Assembly: GCF_018873765.1 (NCBI RefSeq) | Contig: NC_057919.1 | Coordinates: 40,905,062 to 40,969,061 of the forward strand | Origin: Telopea speciosissima | Taxonomy: Eukaryota; Streptophyta; Magnoliopsida; Proteales; Proteaceae | Reading direction: 5' to 3' | DNA length: 64,000 nt | In this document: one piece after another, positions 1 to 11,249 of the stretch | Position numbering within the stretch: the first letter of the stretch is position 1 | Layout of the letters: every line of letters starts with the position of its first letter | The notes under the pieces: generated by a model | What the model was told of the DNA's origin: nothing | The model's database searches: none | What the model saw: the letters and a program-made list of their open reading frames with translations, nothing else | Position numbers and translations under genes: made by a program

Positions 1-1546
1 GACAGCAGGAACGGATGAAGGAATGGAGCCAGACAGGTGAATCCGATCATGGATCCACCCAGGCCATGCCCTAAAAATATATGGAATGGACTCACGGGCG
101 GGTGCAGAATGTGAGTCCGCTCGTAAATCCGTTCCAACCCTAAGACACGCCCGAGAGCAACTTAAGGATTCTGGGTTTCGGGCGGATTCACTTAGGTGGG
201 TCCGCTCGTAACTCCGCCCAAAAGGAATGTCGTAATAGGCTGAACGGACTAACGAACGGATACACGATAGTGAGTCCGGTCGTTCGTCCACTGCCCTTCT
301 TTTAAACAGCTACGAAGAGCATCACTTCCAGCCCTTCATTCATGGATCCAAAAGGGTATAGGGGTAGGGGAGGTGAGCTCAGACCTTCATTGGAGGTCCA
401 ATACATGTAGCCCTACACAAAGATAAGGGGATTTGGGGATTTTAGGCCCATTCCCAAGATTCTTTTCGACCTAACCTAGGTTTCCAATGATTTAACAGCA
501 TAGGTGTCAATCAAAGTCATGAATGCATTAAGGTGGAAGGGATTTAAGTTTAATGGAGCATTAACTAGGTATTGTTGAGCTCCCAAGGGAAACCCCAACA
601 TTGAAATGATCTCAAGGGATTCCTGAAGTTTTCAAAAGGAGAAGAGGGAGAGGAAGGTGAAGATGCCTACCTCAAATATGGATCAACCGGTGACCTCCAC
701 CTCCATAGCCTCTCAAAACCCCTTAAAGTTTCCCTCCACCAATGCCTTCAATGCTCCAAGCCTTTAACATATTGGGTAGGTAGAGAAGTAATGAGGTTTG
801 AGGGTTAAGTCTTAGTTTTATGACTAATCTCCCTCTTAAGGTCTGTTTGGCCTAAGGCTTAATGAGTCAAAACTCATTAAAAGGCTTTAGCCGATGGGCC
901 AACCCATATGGCAACCTACAAACCAAGGAAGGACAAGGATGAGACCAACCTCGTCCAAAAGGCTAAACTGGAGTATCCGAGGTACGAGGTGTGGGTCCCA
1001 TACTAGGAAAACACACAAAACCCCAAGACAGCACGGGCGGACTAACGAACGGATGCAGTACTAATGAGTCCACTCGTGCATCCATTACTTTTGTAAGGGT
1101 AGAGAAACACAAGGGAAAAGGGTCGGGCTTGGCCCACACTTCAAGGTTAACTAAAATAAGGTTCAGTATCTTTCACAAGGTTAAAATCTTACCCCTCGAC
1201 CGTCATGACGTGTCCTTCATGATCCTGAATAGTTTTCCGATCATGATACTAAGTTCATCGCCAAAAGAGGTATCTAATTATGGGGACACAGGGAATGCCT
1301 TTCGGTACTCCTCACTTTGCGGACTCGTGCTGGGAGGATGATCGAAGAAATCACCATCGACAAATCTTCCCCACTACCGGTTAAGGAACCTCTCTTCCAC
1401 CGGCAAGCCTGTGATATGGTCAACAACCTTGTGGCTAAGTTTGACCACAATTGAAAATAACTCGCCAGCATACACGATAGCAGAATCTACATGTCACACG
1501 AGAGAGAAAACATTATTAAATCATAAGTCCGGGCATGGGTGTAAAA
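1..1546 (-). repeat. 3' LTR of element A (partial)
   Basis: Homologous along its length to the 5' LTR at 16999-19419 and to the LTR of element B at 52549-55485. On the minus strand it should begin TGTTACACCC; here it is TTTTACACCC, one base changed. It carries five imperfect inverted-repeat modules (about 9-59, 83-135, 180-219, 242-290, 1035-1086). The left part of the LTR lies outside the window. The many short reading frames in it are not conserved and are not annotated. Confidence 0.88.
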
Positions 1547-1560
1547 TCCTCCCCACCTTA
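1547..1560 (-). other. Polypurine tract of element A
   Basis: On the minus strand the sequence AAGGTGGGGAGGA directly precedes the 3' LTR. The in-frame pol stop TAA overlaps its first bases, so there is no 3' untranslated spacer. The same arrangement occurs at 35143, 55486 and 59658. Confidence 0.85.
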
Positions 1561-3465
1561 CAAGAATTTTGTCCCCAAAATTGTCGTACCTTGTAGGAAT
1601 CCAAGGGAAGGGTGTTTTTCTCGCATTTCCACCTCGGCTTCCTAGGAGGCTTCTTCTTCCATGTGTTTGCACCACTTCACCTTCACATAATGAATAGGTC
1701 GGTAGCGGAGATTCACCACCTTACTGTTTAAAATCTTCTCAGGCTGTTCTTTATAAGACATATCTACCGCCAGCTTTGGTGGCTCCTAAGACAGGATATG
1801 ATTGGGGTCATGTACATACTTCCGTAACATGGATATGTGAAAGACATCGTGTACGCCATCGAGAGACGGTCGAAGTGCCAACCGATAAGCCACTAGTCCA
1901 ACCTTTGTAAGAATCTCATAAGGCCCAATATATCTCGGGCTTAATTTGCCTTTCTTGTTAAATCGTATCACCCCTTTTGTAGGTGGCACTTTGAGAAATA
2001 CTTTGTCACCAACGAGGAACTCCAGATCCTTTCGCCTTTGATCTACATAGCCCTTCTGCCTAGACTGGGCAGCTTTAATCCTTTCACGGATCAAATCCAC
2101 CTTTTCACAGGTTGTTTGTATTAGCTCTGGCCCAAGAATGCGCCGCTCACCTACTGCATCCCAATACAAGGGAGTTTGGCACTTCTTCCCATACTATGCT
2201 TCAAAGAGTGCCATCCCAATAGTAGCTTGGTAACATTGTTATAGGCGAACTCGACAAGTAAGATGTGCTCATCCCAGCTGCCCTACATATCAATGGCGCA
2301 AGCTCGAAGCATATCTTCCAATGTTTGTATTATCCTTTTCGACTGGCTATCGGTCTGTGGGTGGAAGGTAGTGCTAAAGCTCAACAAGGTACCCATAGAT
2401 CTTTGGAACCCACCCTAGAATTTAGAAGTAAACCTGGGATCCCGATCTGAGATAATGCTAACTGGAACTCCATGTAGGCGAACCACGTTATCAATGTACA
2501 AACGGCCCAGTCTATCCATAGAATAGGTGACTTTGATTGGGATGAAATGAGCCATCTTTGTCAACCTATCCACAATGATCCATATAGCATCAACGCCTCT
2601 AGGTGTACGGGGTAATCCTGTGACGAAGTCCATAGTAACATGTTCCCATTTCCATTTCGGCATAGGCAATGACTACAACAGGCCATGGGGACATTGCCTA
2701 TCTGCCTTCACTTGCTGACAAGTGGGACACTGGGCTACATATTCAGCTACATCCCTCTTCATTCCACTCCACCAGTAATGTCCCTTCAGGTCCCTGTACA
2801 TTTTAGTACTACTTGGGTGAATTGAGTAGGGAGATTCATGTGCCTCTGCCAACACTTCCTTTCTTAGCTGATTGTCCTTGGGGACACATAGACGATCTCT
2901 AAACGTGAGAACACCGTTATCTGTCAATGTGAAGTCCAGGTCACACTGCGTGTCACCCTAGATAGTTTCAATGATTTCCTTACAATGTTCATCTGAAGCT
3001 TGAGCGGCCTTAATCTTTTTAACCAAAGTTGATTGCACCGTTAAAGATGCTAAGGATAGGGTAACACCCTCTACTAATAATTCTAAATCCATCTTTCTAG
3101 CTTCTTCTATAAGCTCTTTGCTGACAGCTAGGGATGCGATAGATAAGGTCTATGATTTTTGACTAAGAGCGTCTGCTACAACATTTGCTTTACCTGGGTG
3201 GTAATGGATGGTGTAGTCATAGTCCTTCATGAGTTCTAACCAGCACCTCAGTCTCATGTTGAGTTCCTTCTGAGTAAAGAATTATTGGAGGCTTTTATGG
3301 TCGCTCTAGATCTCACTTTTCTCTCCATACAGATAGTGCCTCCAGATCTTCAGAGTAAAGACCATAGTCGCCAACTCTAAATCACAAGTTGGGTAACTCC
3401 TCCCATATTCCTTCAACTGACGAGTAGCGTAGGCCACCACTTTATCACCTTGCATTAAAACACAC
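1558..3465 (-). pseudogene. Element A pol, 3' part: RNase H remainder, integrase, chromodomain-like tail
   Basis: This is the part of pol downstream of the Athila insertion. It starts within RNase H (after the DAS..GLG motif), then gives the integrase zinc finger ([10 protein letters not shown]..., CPTCQQ near 2740), the core with its first Asp in TMDFVTGLP (about 2630) and second Asp in SDRDPRF (about 2430), and a C-terminal domain ending in a chromodomain-like stretch (KVVNLRYRPIHYVKVKW, about 1670-1730). The catalytic Glu position (codon 2337-2339) reads AAA, Lys, giving QSKR in place of QSER. Several in-frame stops are present (for example near 2412, 2670 and 2960), and the frame is lost near 2220. 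A processed Tekay polyprotein would supply reverse transcription and integration; this copy cannot. Its stop codon lies in the polypurine tract. Confidence 0.85.
3461..3465. repeat. Target-site duplication CACAC, left copy
   Basis: CACAC precedes TGATGAATAC at the left end of the Athila insertion and recurs at 11245-11249 after the right LTR. Joining the flanks restores the RNase H frame of element A, as seen in the uninterrupted element B near 57350. Confidence 0.95.
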
Positions 3466-5001
3466 TGATGAATACATTTATGTGTGAAATTATCCCATTT
3501 AATTCTGCATTTTATCTGCTTAGAATGGAGCTACCTGGGGTATTTTCTGTCTTTTTCAGGGTACAAGGGTATTTTTGGCATATGGGAATAATTGGAGAAA
3601 AAGTGCATTTTTAGAGACTAAATTGAGAAAACCAGGTTGGAGGAGTTCAGTGCTACATAAGCACCAGGCTACCCATGGATCGACTCATAGGTTATCAAGG
3701 GCGAGATGGGAAGACGTTTCACTGAAGACCCAGGGGCATAATTGTAATTTTAGAAAATTAGGGCATCTTCAGAAGATATCCGACCTTGGGTTCATATCGT
3801 CCGAAAAATTAATTGGAGCAACTTTAATTCTTGGACTGGATCCACCCGGGGCCAGGAAAGAGAGATATTCTCAAAAAAAAAAAAGAATTTTAATCAAATT
3901 CATAATCTACATTAAACTCTCTCTCTCCTCTCTAATATATCTCTCTCATTTAGTACGGTTTAATCTATCTCTCCAACTTCAATTTTCTCTCCTCCCTCCA
4001 TCTCAAATCCTTAATGGGTCCTACCATTCCTAATTATATTTCACTTCTCTCTCCCTCCTCTTATATCTATTCTATCCAAATCCCTCACGGATTGGGGATA
4101 TTCATCATTCTTTCTATCTCTCGTGCTTTCCTTTTTTTTCTTTCTTTTTTGATTAAATCTCTGATTGATATATAAACCCACGGACACATTGCCATTCAGG
4201 GGGATCCCATTCGATTCTATAGCCATTAGCCGTGCCCTCTTCTCTTCTTCTTCTTCTTATTTCATCTTTCTTCTTTTGTTTCTTTTTTGTTTTATTTTTG
4301 GATCTTGGGTTTGGCAAGAAGGAGAGGAGGAAGATCACCATTCCAGCTTCATGGATCATCATCACCATTGTTGTCCTTTGTCACCTTCCACCATGATTGG
4401 CTAAGTTCTTTCTATCTTTAGGGTAGATGAACTAATGGTGTTTGTTATTTAAAATTCTTGTTTGTATGCTTGATTGCTTGATATTGAGACCCCATCCCTG
4501 TTTGGATGATTTTAATCGATGTATTTAGTTGAAAAATTCTGTTTCTGTGATTCATTATTTTCATTCAAGCAATGGTGTTTTGTTCTTATGTGGTTGTACC
4601 GATGATGGATTATAGCTGAACGAACTAAGCGTGCCAAGCCCTATAAGCGAAAGACGATAGTACTCGTCAAGATGGTCCATACCTAGGAGGAACCCTACAT
4701 TCTGTGGTATTATTAGGCCTGTGGTTATAATAAACCGAAGCATGCCACTGAATTGAATAGCTACCCATTGGGGATTCGAACCCTAAAGATAGTCTTCTCC
4801 CTTATTTGCACAGCGTTGTTAGTTTAGATTTGTTTCTTTTGATTTTAGTTTAAAATTCAGATTTATTGCAATTTAATTTTCATCACTTTCACCTAATCAT
4901 CATAGTAATTTAGCCTTTCAGTTCCCCATAGATCGGCCCCTTACTTGCTACTTGCTAGATTATTTTAGGGTTTTATTTTTGACCGGTTAACGACACGATC
5001 A
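3466..5001 (+). repeat. 5' LTR of the Athila-type element
   Basis: Starts TGATGAATACATTTATG and ends GACACGATCA. It aligns end to end with 9731-11244 with scattered substitutions and small indels, a few percent by eye. Contains a pyrimidine-rich stretch, a TATA-like box at 4169-4176 and a CTT run near 4238-4262. The two copies differ in length (1,536 and 1,514 bp). Reading frames here are not conserved between copies. Confidence 0.95.
4169..4176 (+). promoter_or_regulatory. TATA-like box in Athila 5' LTR
   Basis: TATATAAA followed by CCCA, after a pyrimidine-rich tract. The same box occurs at 10430-10437 in the other LTR. Position and conservation suggest the U3 promoter; the start site is not visible. 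Confidence 0.55.
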
Positions 5002-5006
5002 AATTT

Positions 5007-5024
5007 TGGCACCGTTGCCGGGGA
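5007..5024 (+). other. Primer binding site of the Athila-type element
   Basis: TGGCACCGTTGCCGGGGA lies five bases after the LTR end. It differs by one base from the TGGCGCCGTTGCCGGGGA usual in Athila elements, the main reason for the lineage call together with gag and protease. Confidence 0.85.
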
Positions 5025-5620
5025 ACTGAAGCACGGTTGCTAGGATTGATTGAGTTGTTTTGTGTTACTTTGTTTTAATTTTAATTTTATAATTGCAGAA
5101 TTTTTATTTTTATTTATAATCTCTTTATTAGGTTAATTTTAGTATACCTAACATTCTCTTTGTTTGTGCAGGAAGCTGAGTAGATCGAGTAGGACAAGCT
5201 GTCCGTTTGGTCTACTTCTAATTCCTAGACTTTATGTAATTAGGGTTATTTTATGTAATATTTTTTTTTAATTCCAGTATTAGATTGGGTGTTTAGGTTT
5301 AATTTTAATTCCCCCAGCCCCTTAAGATCATATGTGTAACCATTCATTGGGGGCAGCACATGGAATTGCGCAATCGCTAACACCAGGTAAGTATTTTTGT
5401 TAGTTTTAAATTAGTTATTTTTTTACTTTTTAGTTCTGATTTTTATTTTTATTCATTGTTTTTATTAGTTATCACGTTTTAATTTTTGTTTAATTAGCAC
5501 GTTCAACCTGTGTCATGTTTCATGCATGGTCGGCATTCTTTGTAACCCAACCTGACTTCCCTTGACCTAGAAATAGAGTGATCTATACCTACGGATAAGG
5601 ATAAGGATAATAGTAATAAA
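5025..5620 (+). other. Athila leader, non-coding
   Basis: AT-rich untranslated leader between the primer site and the gag start. I see no open frame or known element in it beyond T-rich runs. Confidence 0.7.
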
Positions 5621-8109
5621 ATGGGAGATGAAAACCAGCCAGGAAGACCGCTGAGTGAGCATTTCACTCCAACTGCCTATACCCCTGCATCTTGTATTCA
5701 GCTGCCTGCCATTCAGGCTGCTCAATATGAGATCAAGTCCAGCATCATGCAGATGTTACCATCCTATTACGGACTTGCTAATGAGGAGCCTTACAAGCAT
5801 CTTGATGAGTTCTTAGAGGTGTGCTCTACAGTCAAAATCCAAAACCTCTCTGAAGATGCCCTAAAGTTACTGCTATTCCCATTCTCTTTAAAGGACAAAG
5901 CCAAACACTGGCTTCATTCCCTAGATTCGGTTAGGATTTCTACATGGGCAGGGATGCAGCAGGAATTCTTAAAAAAAAATTTCTCCATTTGCCGGACTAA
6001 TAGCCTTAGAAGAGCCATTACTAGTTTCTCCCAATTAGAGGGTGAACAATTTCATGGAGCGTGGGAGTGACTCAAGGAATTACTTAGGAAGTGCCCCCAC
6101 CACGCTGTCCCAAAATGGTAGTTAGTCCAGTGCTTTTATGATGGCCTCCATGACCGATATAGGCAGATGGTGGACTCCTCTTGTGGTGAAACATTTATGC
6201 ACAAGAATGAGACGGAAGCATGGGATCTTTTTAATACCCTTAGTGAGAATTCCCAACATCATGCTTCGGCCTCTCGGACTGAGATTCCACACATAGGGCA
6301 ACCAAAGAAAGGCAGTCTTTATGAGATCAATCCAACTATAGAGATGACTGCTAAGGTTGATATGCTATCTAAGAAATTAGACTATCTGATGTCTGTAGGA
6401 CAGCATTCTATGTCCCCTTTCCCAATGAGTTTCTCTCCTCCTAATCAGATTGAAGCCTGTGCCTTATGTGCTAGCCCTAGTCATTATGTGATAGACTGTC
6501 CTTCGGTTGCACAATATCCTAAATTTGTTTAGGAACAGGTACAAGTGGCTCAAGGTTTCCCTAAATCGGGTAATGATCCTTTTTCCATTACCTATAACCC
6601 GGGATGGCGAAACCACCCTAACTTTTCATGGAGAAACTCAGTACCTAATAACCCTCTAAACCCACCATATAGGCCACCATTTAATGTTCAATCTAATGCC
6701 TATAGGGGTGGACAACCACCATATCCTCAACCCCAGAGGAAAAGGTGCTAAAAGCATTAAGTGGACTCGAGTAGAACACACAGCTGCTACACTCACATAC
6801 TCAGTCCATTAATAAGCTAGAGAACCAACTGGGTCAACTAGCTAATGTTATAAACAGGAGGGAGGCTGGCCAATTGCCAAGTCAGCCAATAGGTAACCCA
6901 AACAATCAAATCGGTCTAGGTAAAGAACAAGTCCAATCAGTCACAATCCTAAGGAGCAGAAAAAGGGTGGAAAAACCTGATACACCCTTAGCCACTAATG
7001 AGACGTTGCCTACTAAGTCTCAAAGCCGAGAAGAGGCTGAATCAACCCTAGAGAATTCTTCTGGTGGTGTAGAAACCCATGAGTCCATTACTGAAACACC
7101 ACCTATGGAAAACACTCATCAGTTCCCAAAGAAGGGGCTGCACATTCCTATTGTGGAGGGACCATCACCTGACTCTTATATTCCAAAGGTCCCTTTTCCC
7201 CAAGCCCTTCAGACATCAGCCCCAGACTATTTGGATAAAAAGGGTGCAAAGATGCAAGAGATGATATACTTGTTCCAACAAGTTCGCATCAATCTCCCCC
7301 TTTTGGATGCTATCAAGCAAGTTCCTACTTACGCTAAATTTCTAAAAGACCTCTGCACCTAAAAGCGTAAGTTGAGAACTCAAATCCCTAAGATCGTCCA
7401 TTTGACTGAATAGGTCAGCTCTGTAATTTTCAACCACCTACCCCCCAAGCTTAAGGATCCAGGTGCGCCTCTTATTTCCTGCATTATTGGAGATCTCTCC
7501 ATAAGTAGGGCACTACTTGATTTAGGGGCTAATGTGAATATTTTACCTAGTTCAGTCTATGAAAAATTTGGTTTAGGAGATTTAAAACCCACTGAGGTCA
7601 TCCTTCAGTTGGCTGATCGTTCAGTCAAGACACCTCGTGGTTTGTTAGAGGATGTTTTAGTGAAGGTAGAAGAATTATACTTTCCTGTGGACTTCCTTGT
7701 CCTGGATATGGATACAGCCACCATAGCCAAGCTTCCCCCTATCATTTTAGGGTGCCCCTTCTTAGCTATTGCAAATGCTTGCATAAATTGTAGATCGGGT
7801 GCCATGGACATCTCTTTTGGGAATAAGAAGCTTAGGCTAAACATCTTCAATGCATCCTTGGGTTTCATTCGAGAGGAAGAGTGTTTTGCATTGGATTTAT
7901 TAGATGAAGTTGTGGCTGATCACACTCCGCACATGCTTATTGATGACCCTTTGCAGCACTATGGAGATGAGTTTGAGGCATACACTAAAGAGGTGCATAC
8001 TTTGCTAGATTCCTCACCCTCTTTAGAACAGCCACCCTGGACAGTTAGGTTTGAGCCGCTTCCTCCTTTGGTTACATCTCCCCAACCTTCTTCTAAACCG
8101 ACTCCTTAG
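5621..8109 (+). pseudogene. Athila-type gag-protease, degenerate
   Basis: Gag starts with MGDENQPGRPLSEHF and keeps the Athila capsid signature (FPFSLKDKAKHWLHSL, 5875-5930). A cysteine-rich segment CALCASPSHYVIDC (6457-6500) matches the zinc knuckle position. In-frame stops occur at 6068, about 6119 and 6530, and the frame changes between about 6750 and 6874. The protease segment follows (6874-8109, stop near 7360), with LLDLGANVNILP at 7511-7550: the catalytic Asp is present in the DLGA form common in Athila. Reverse transcriptase should follow but is absent; the frame ends at 8109. Gag would package element RNA and protease would process the polyprotein. The stops make it non-functional. 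Confidence 0.88.
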
Positions 8110-9730
8110 TATGATTTGATCCTTGACCCTCCGTGAGTCACTCTGTCGTTTGGCTGAAGACGTTAAACTTAGCGCTCTTGGGAGGCCACCCACTATTTTT
8201 TTTTTCTTTCTTTAGTACTTTTGTTTTTGTGTTTGTTTGTTTTTGTTTTTTTTTAGGTAGCTACTACTGCTTGCTGGATGCACTATTCTGTCGTATATTG
8301 CTGATTTCTGGTACACTCCTTCACTTAACCTGTTTTTATTCTTTTGCATGCATTGAGGACACTGCATACTTTAAGTGTGGGGGGGGTGTGAGACCGATTG
8401 GCAGATTTTTATTTTTTGGCTTTTGGTAAGATTTACATGTCTCACTGTTACTTTGATGCGAAATGCGGCAGAAAGAGACTTAGGAACCCTAATCTGAAGT
8501 AATGAAAACCCTGTTGAGAGGACAGTAACTAGTATGTATCTTGAGGTGGGTTTTGACTCAGACAATAAGAGCCCCATCTTGTCGAAGGGACAGACCACTT
8601 GGCTATTTTGTGTGTCTTTGAGCTTTTGGTTAGGAGCTGAGACCAAGTTTAGTTTTGGCATGGCATAAAATAAAAATAAAATAAAATAAAATTTCATGAG
8701 AGTTTAGTCCTGTTGCTTCAACTTAGTAATCAGGGCATCTAGGCCACAAGCCCGGAGTCTCGCGTAAAACGGTTGGAGTGGCCTGTTAGGTTATTATTAC
8801 TTGTATTCTTGAATCCTATTCGGGCTTGTAGCCTTTTTGGTTCGAGTGAGTACGCCCGAGGAGTGTTTCACACTCAATCCCCTAAAGCCATCTGGCTTGG
8901 GAGTGGTTGTCTTAAAGCTCATTACATGAGCCTTTTAGAAAGCTTAAAAAGCCAGAACATTACATGGATTTGAAAATCACGTAATAAAAAAATAAAAAAA
9001 TAACAAGTAAGAGTTGAATTCCTTGGTGCTAGACAGAGCACTCCGCCTCAGGAAGTGAGGTGACTTGATCGAAACTCCTTGGGATGAAATCTCTGAAAAA
9101 GAACTCTAGCATCACTATCCTTATGGATATATGTAAGAAACAAAGCTACCAAGTACCTCGGGTGTCTTGTGTACTGACCCTGCATGGCATTTGAGGAACA
9201 GTAGTGGAGTAACAAAAGGAGTTCATTGTGAAAAAAAAAAAAAAAGAGAGAGGAAAAGAAATGTCATTGCCTTGGTACAATTGTATGGTCAAAAATGCTC
9301 TGAAGCCTAACATCCTTGGTGCCCTTGACGTCATGAGTGGTCTTACCATAAGTAAGGTGGTGTTTGGTAGATATGGAGCGACTCCCTAATTAGGATGTGT
9401 GCCTGTTGCTAGAATCAATATTGGGTAATAAGAGCTCAAGTGTGGGGGTACCTTTGTCTTCTTGATCTTAAGTAGGGCATCTTAGTTTCGGGTTTGGTGT
9501 GTGCTTCTTACCCATTGTCAAAATTTAAACTTGCATCATAAATTTTGTGTGTATATTCCCTGCAAACACTCACGAGATAAAACTCGTCCACTAGGGGTAA
9601 CCTAGGGGTTTAAAGGCTTGTTGCACATGCTAAGTGCAACCGTGATTCCTACGAAAGTGAGTTAGGTTTTTTTTGTTTTTTTTATTTTCTTTTTGCTTGA
9701 GGACTAGCAAAATCTAAGTGTGGGGGTATT
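8110..9730 (+). other. Athila 3' non-coding region with three polypurine-tract-like motifs
   Basis: Begins with sequence that in complete Athila elements follows pol (TTGGGAGGCCACCCAC near 8179). Three copies of AAGTGTGGGGG occur, at 8373-8386, 9438-9450 and 9716-9730; the last abuts the 3' LTR and is the working tract. A hydrophobic open frame at 8133-8429 is T-rich low-complexity sequence and not called as a gene. No envelope-like gene seen. Confidence 0.75.
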
Positions 9731-11244
9731 TGATGAACACATTTATGTGTGAAATTATCCCATTTAATTCTGCATTTTATCTGCTTAGAATGGAGCTACC
9801 TTGGGTATTTTCTGTCTTTTTCAGGGTACAGGGGTATTTTTGGCATATGGGAATAATTGGAGAAAAAGTGCATTTTCAGAGACTAAATTGAGAAAATCAG
9901 GTTGGAGGAGTTCAGTGCTACATAGGCACCAGGCTACCCATGGATCGACTCATAGGTTATCAAGGGCGAAATGGGAAGACGTTTCACTGAAGACCCAGGG
10001 GCATAACTATAATTTCAAAAAATTAGGGCATCTTCAGAAGATATCCGACCTTGGGTTCATATCTTCCGAAAAATTAATTGGAGCAACTTTAATTCTCAAA
10101 GTGGATCCACCCAGTGCCAGGAAAGAGAGATATTCTCAAAAAAAAAGGATTTTAATCAAATTCATAATCTACATTAAACTCTCTCGCTCCTCTCTAGTAT
10201 ATCTCTCTCATTTAGTACGGTTTAATCTATCTCTCCAACTTCAATTTTCTCTCCTTCTCCCTCTCAAATCCTTAATGGGTCCTACCATTCCTAATTATAT
10301 TTCACTTCTCTCTCCCTCCTCTTATATCTATTCTATCCAAATCCCTCACGGATTGGGGATATCCATCATTCTTTCTATCTCTCGAGCTTTCCTTTTTTTT
10401 CTTTCTTTTTTTATTAAATCTCTAATAGATATATAAACCCATGGATAGATTGCCATTCAGGGGGATCCCATTCGATTCTATAGCCATTAGCCGTGCCCTC
10501 TTCTCTTCTTCTTCTTCTTTTGTTTCTTTTTTGTTTTTTTTTTGGATCTTGGGTTGGTAAGAAGGAGAGGAGGAAGATCACCGTTCCAGCTTCATGGATC
10601 ATCATCACCATTGTTGTCCTTTGTCGTCTTTCACCATGATTGGCTAAGTTCTTTCTATCTTTAGGGTAGATGAACTAATGGTGTTTGTTATTTAAAATTC
10701 TGGTTTGTATGCTTGATTGCTTGATGTTGAGACCCCATCCCTGTTTGGATGATTTTAATCGATGTATTTAGTTGGAAAATTCTGTTTTTGTGATTCATTA
10801 TTTTCATTCAAGCAATGGTGTTTTGTTCTTATGTGGTTGTACCGGTGATGGATTATAGTTGAACAAACTAAGTGTACCAAGCCCTATAAGTGAAGGACGA
10901 TAGTACTCGTCAAGATAGTCTATACCTAGGAGGAACCCTACATTCTGTGGTATTATTAGGCCTGTAGTTATAATAAACCAAAGCATGCAACTAAATTGAA
11001 TAGCTACCCATTGGGGATTCGAACCCTAAAGATAGCCTTCTCCTGTATTTGCACAGCGTTGCTAGTTTAGATTTGTTTCTTTTGTTTTTAGTTTAAAATT
11101 CAGATTTATTGCAATTTAATTTTCATCACTTTCACCTAATCATCTTAGTAATTTAGCCTTCCAGTTCCCCCAAGATCGACCCCTTACTTGCTACTTGCTA
11201 GATTAGTTTAGGGTTTTATTTTTGACCAGTTAACGACACGATCA
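9731..11244 (+). repeat. 3' LTR of the Athila-type element
   Basis: Starts TGATGAACACATTTATG after the polypurine tract and ends GACACGATCA, followed by the CACAC duplication (11245-11249). TATA-like box at 10430-10437. Confidence 0.95.
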
Positions 11245-11249
11245 CACAC
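11245..11249. repeat. Target-site duplication CACAC, right copy
   Basis: Matches 3461-3465; marks the right edge of the Athila insertion in element A. Confidence 0.95.

Larger units (their letters stand above)
3466..11244 (+). mobile_element. Non-autonomous Athila-type Ty3/Gypsy element, structurally complete
   Basis: A 7,779-bp insertion with two closely similar LTRs (3466-5001 and 9731-11244), a 5-bp target duplication (CACAC), an Athila-type primer-site region (5007-5024) and a polypurine tract (9716-9730). The internal part has gag and a protease-like domain but no reverse transcriptase, RNase H or integrase. Sequence resembling the normal Athila post-pol region follows the protease almost at once, so the missing part looks like a deletion. 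It inserted into element A RNase H, so it is younger than A. Mobilisation would have needed proteins from a complete Athila element elsewhere. Confidence 0.92.

Noticed and set aside
4165-4404. His- and Ser-rich short frame in the Athila LTR
   Set aside because: Arises from CTT and ATC triplet runs and is not kept in the other LTR.
8133-8429. 98-codon hydrophobic frame, possible envelope-like protein
   Set aside because: T-rich low-complexity sequence in the Athila 3' region; no conserved envelope features or gene signals.
9801-10436. 211-codon frame in the Athila 3' LTR (and 152 codons at 3575-4033 in the 5' LTR)
   Set aside because: The two LTR copies differ in frame length and ends, and the region is LTR promoter sequence rich in pyrimidines.
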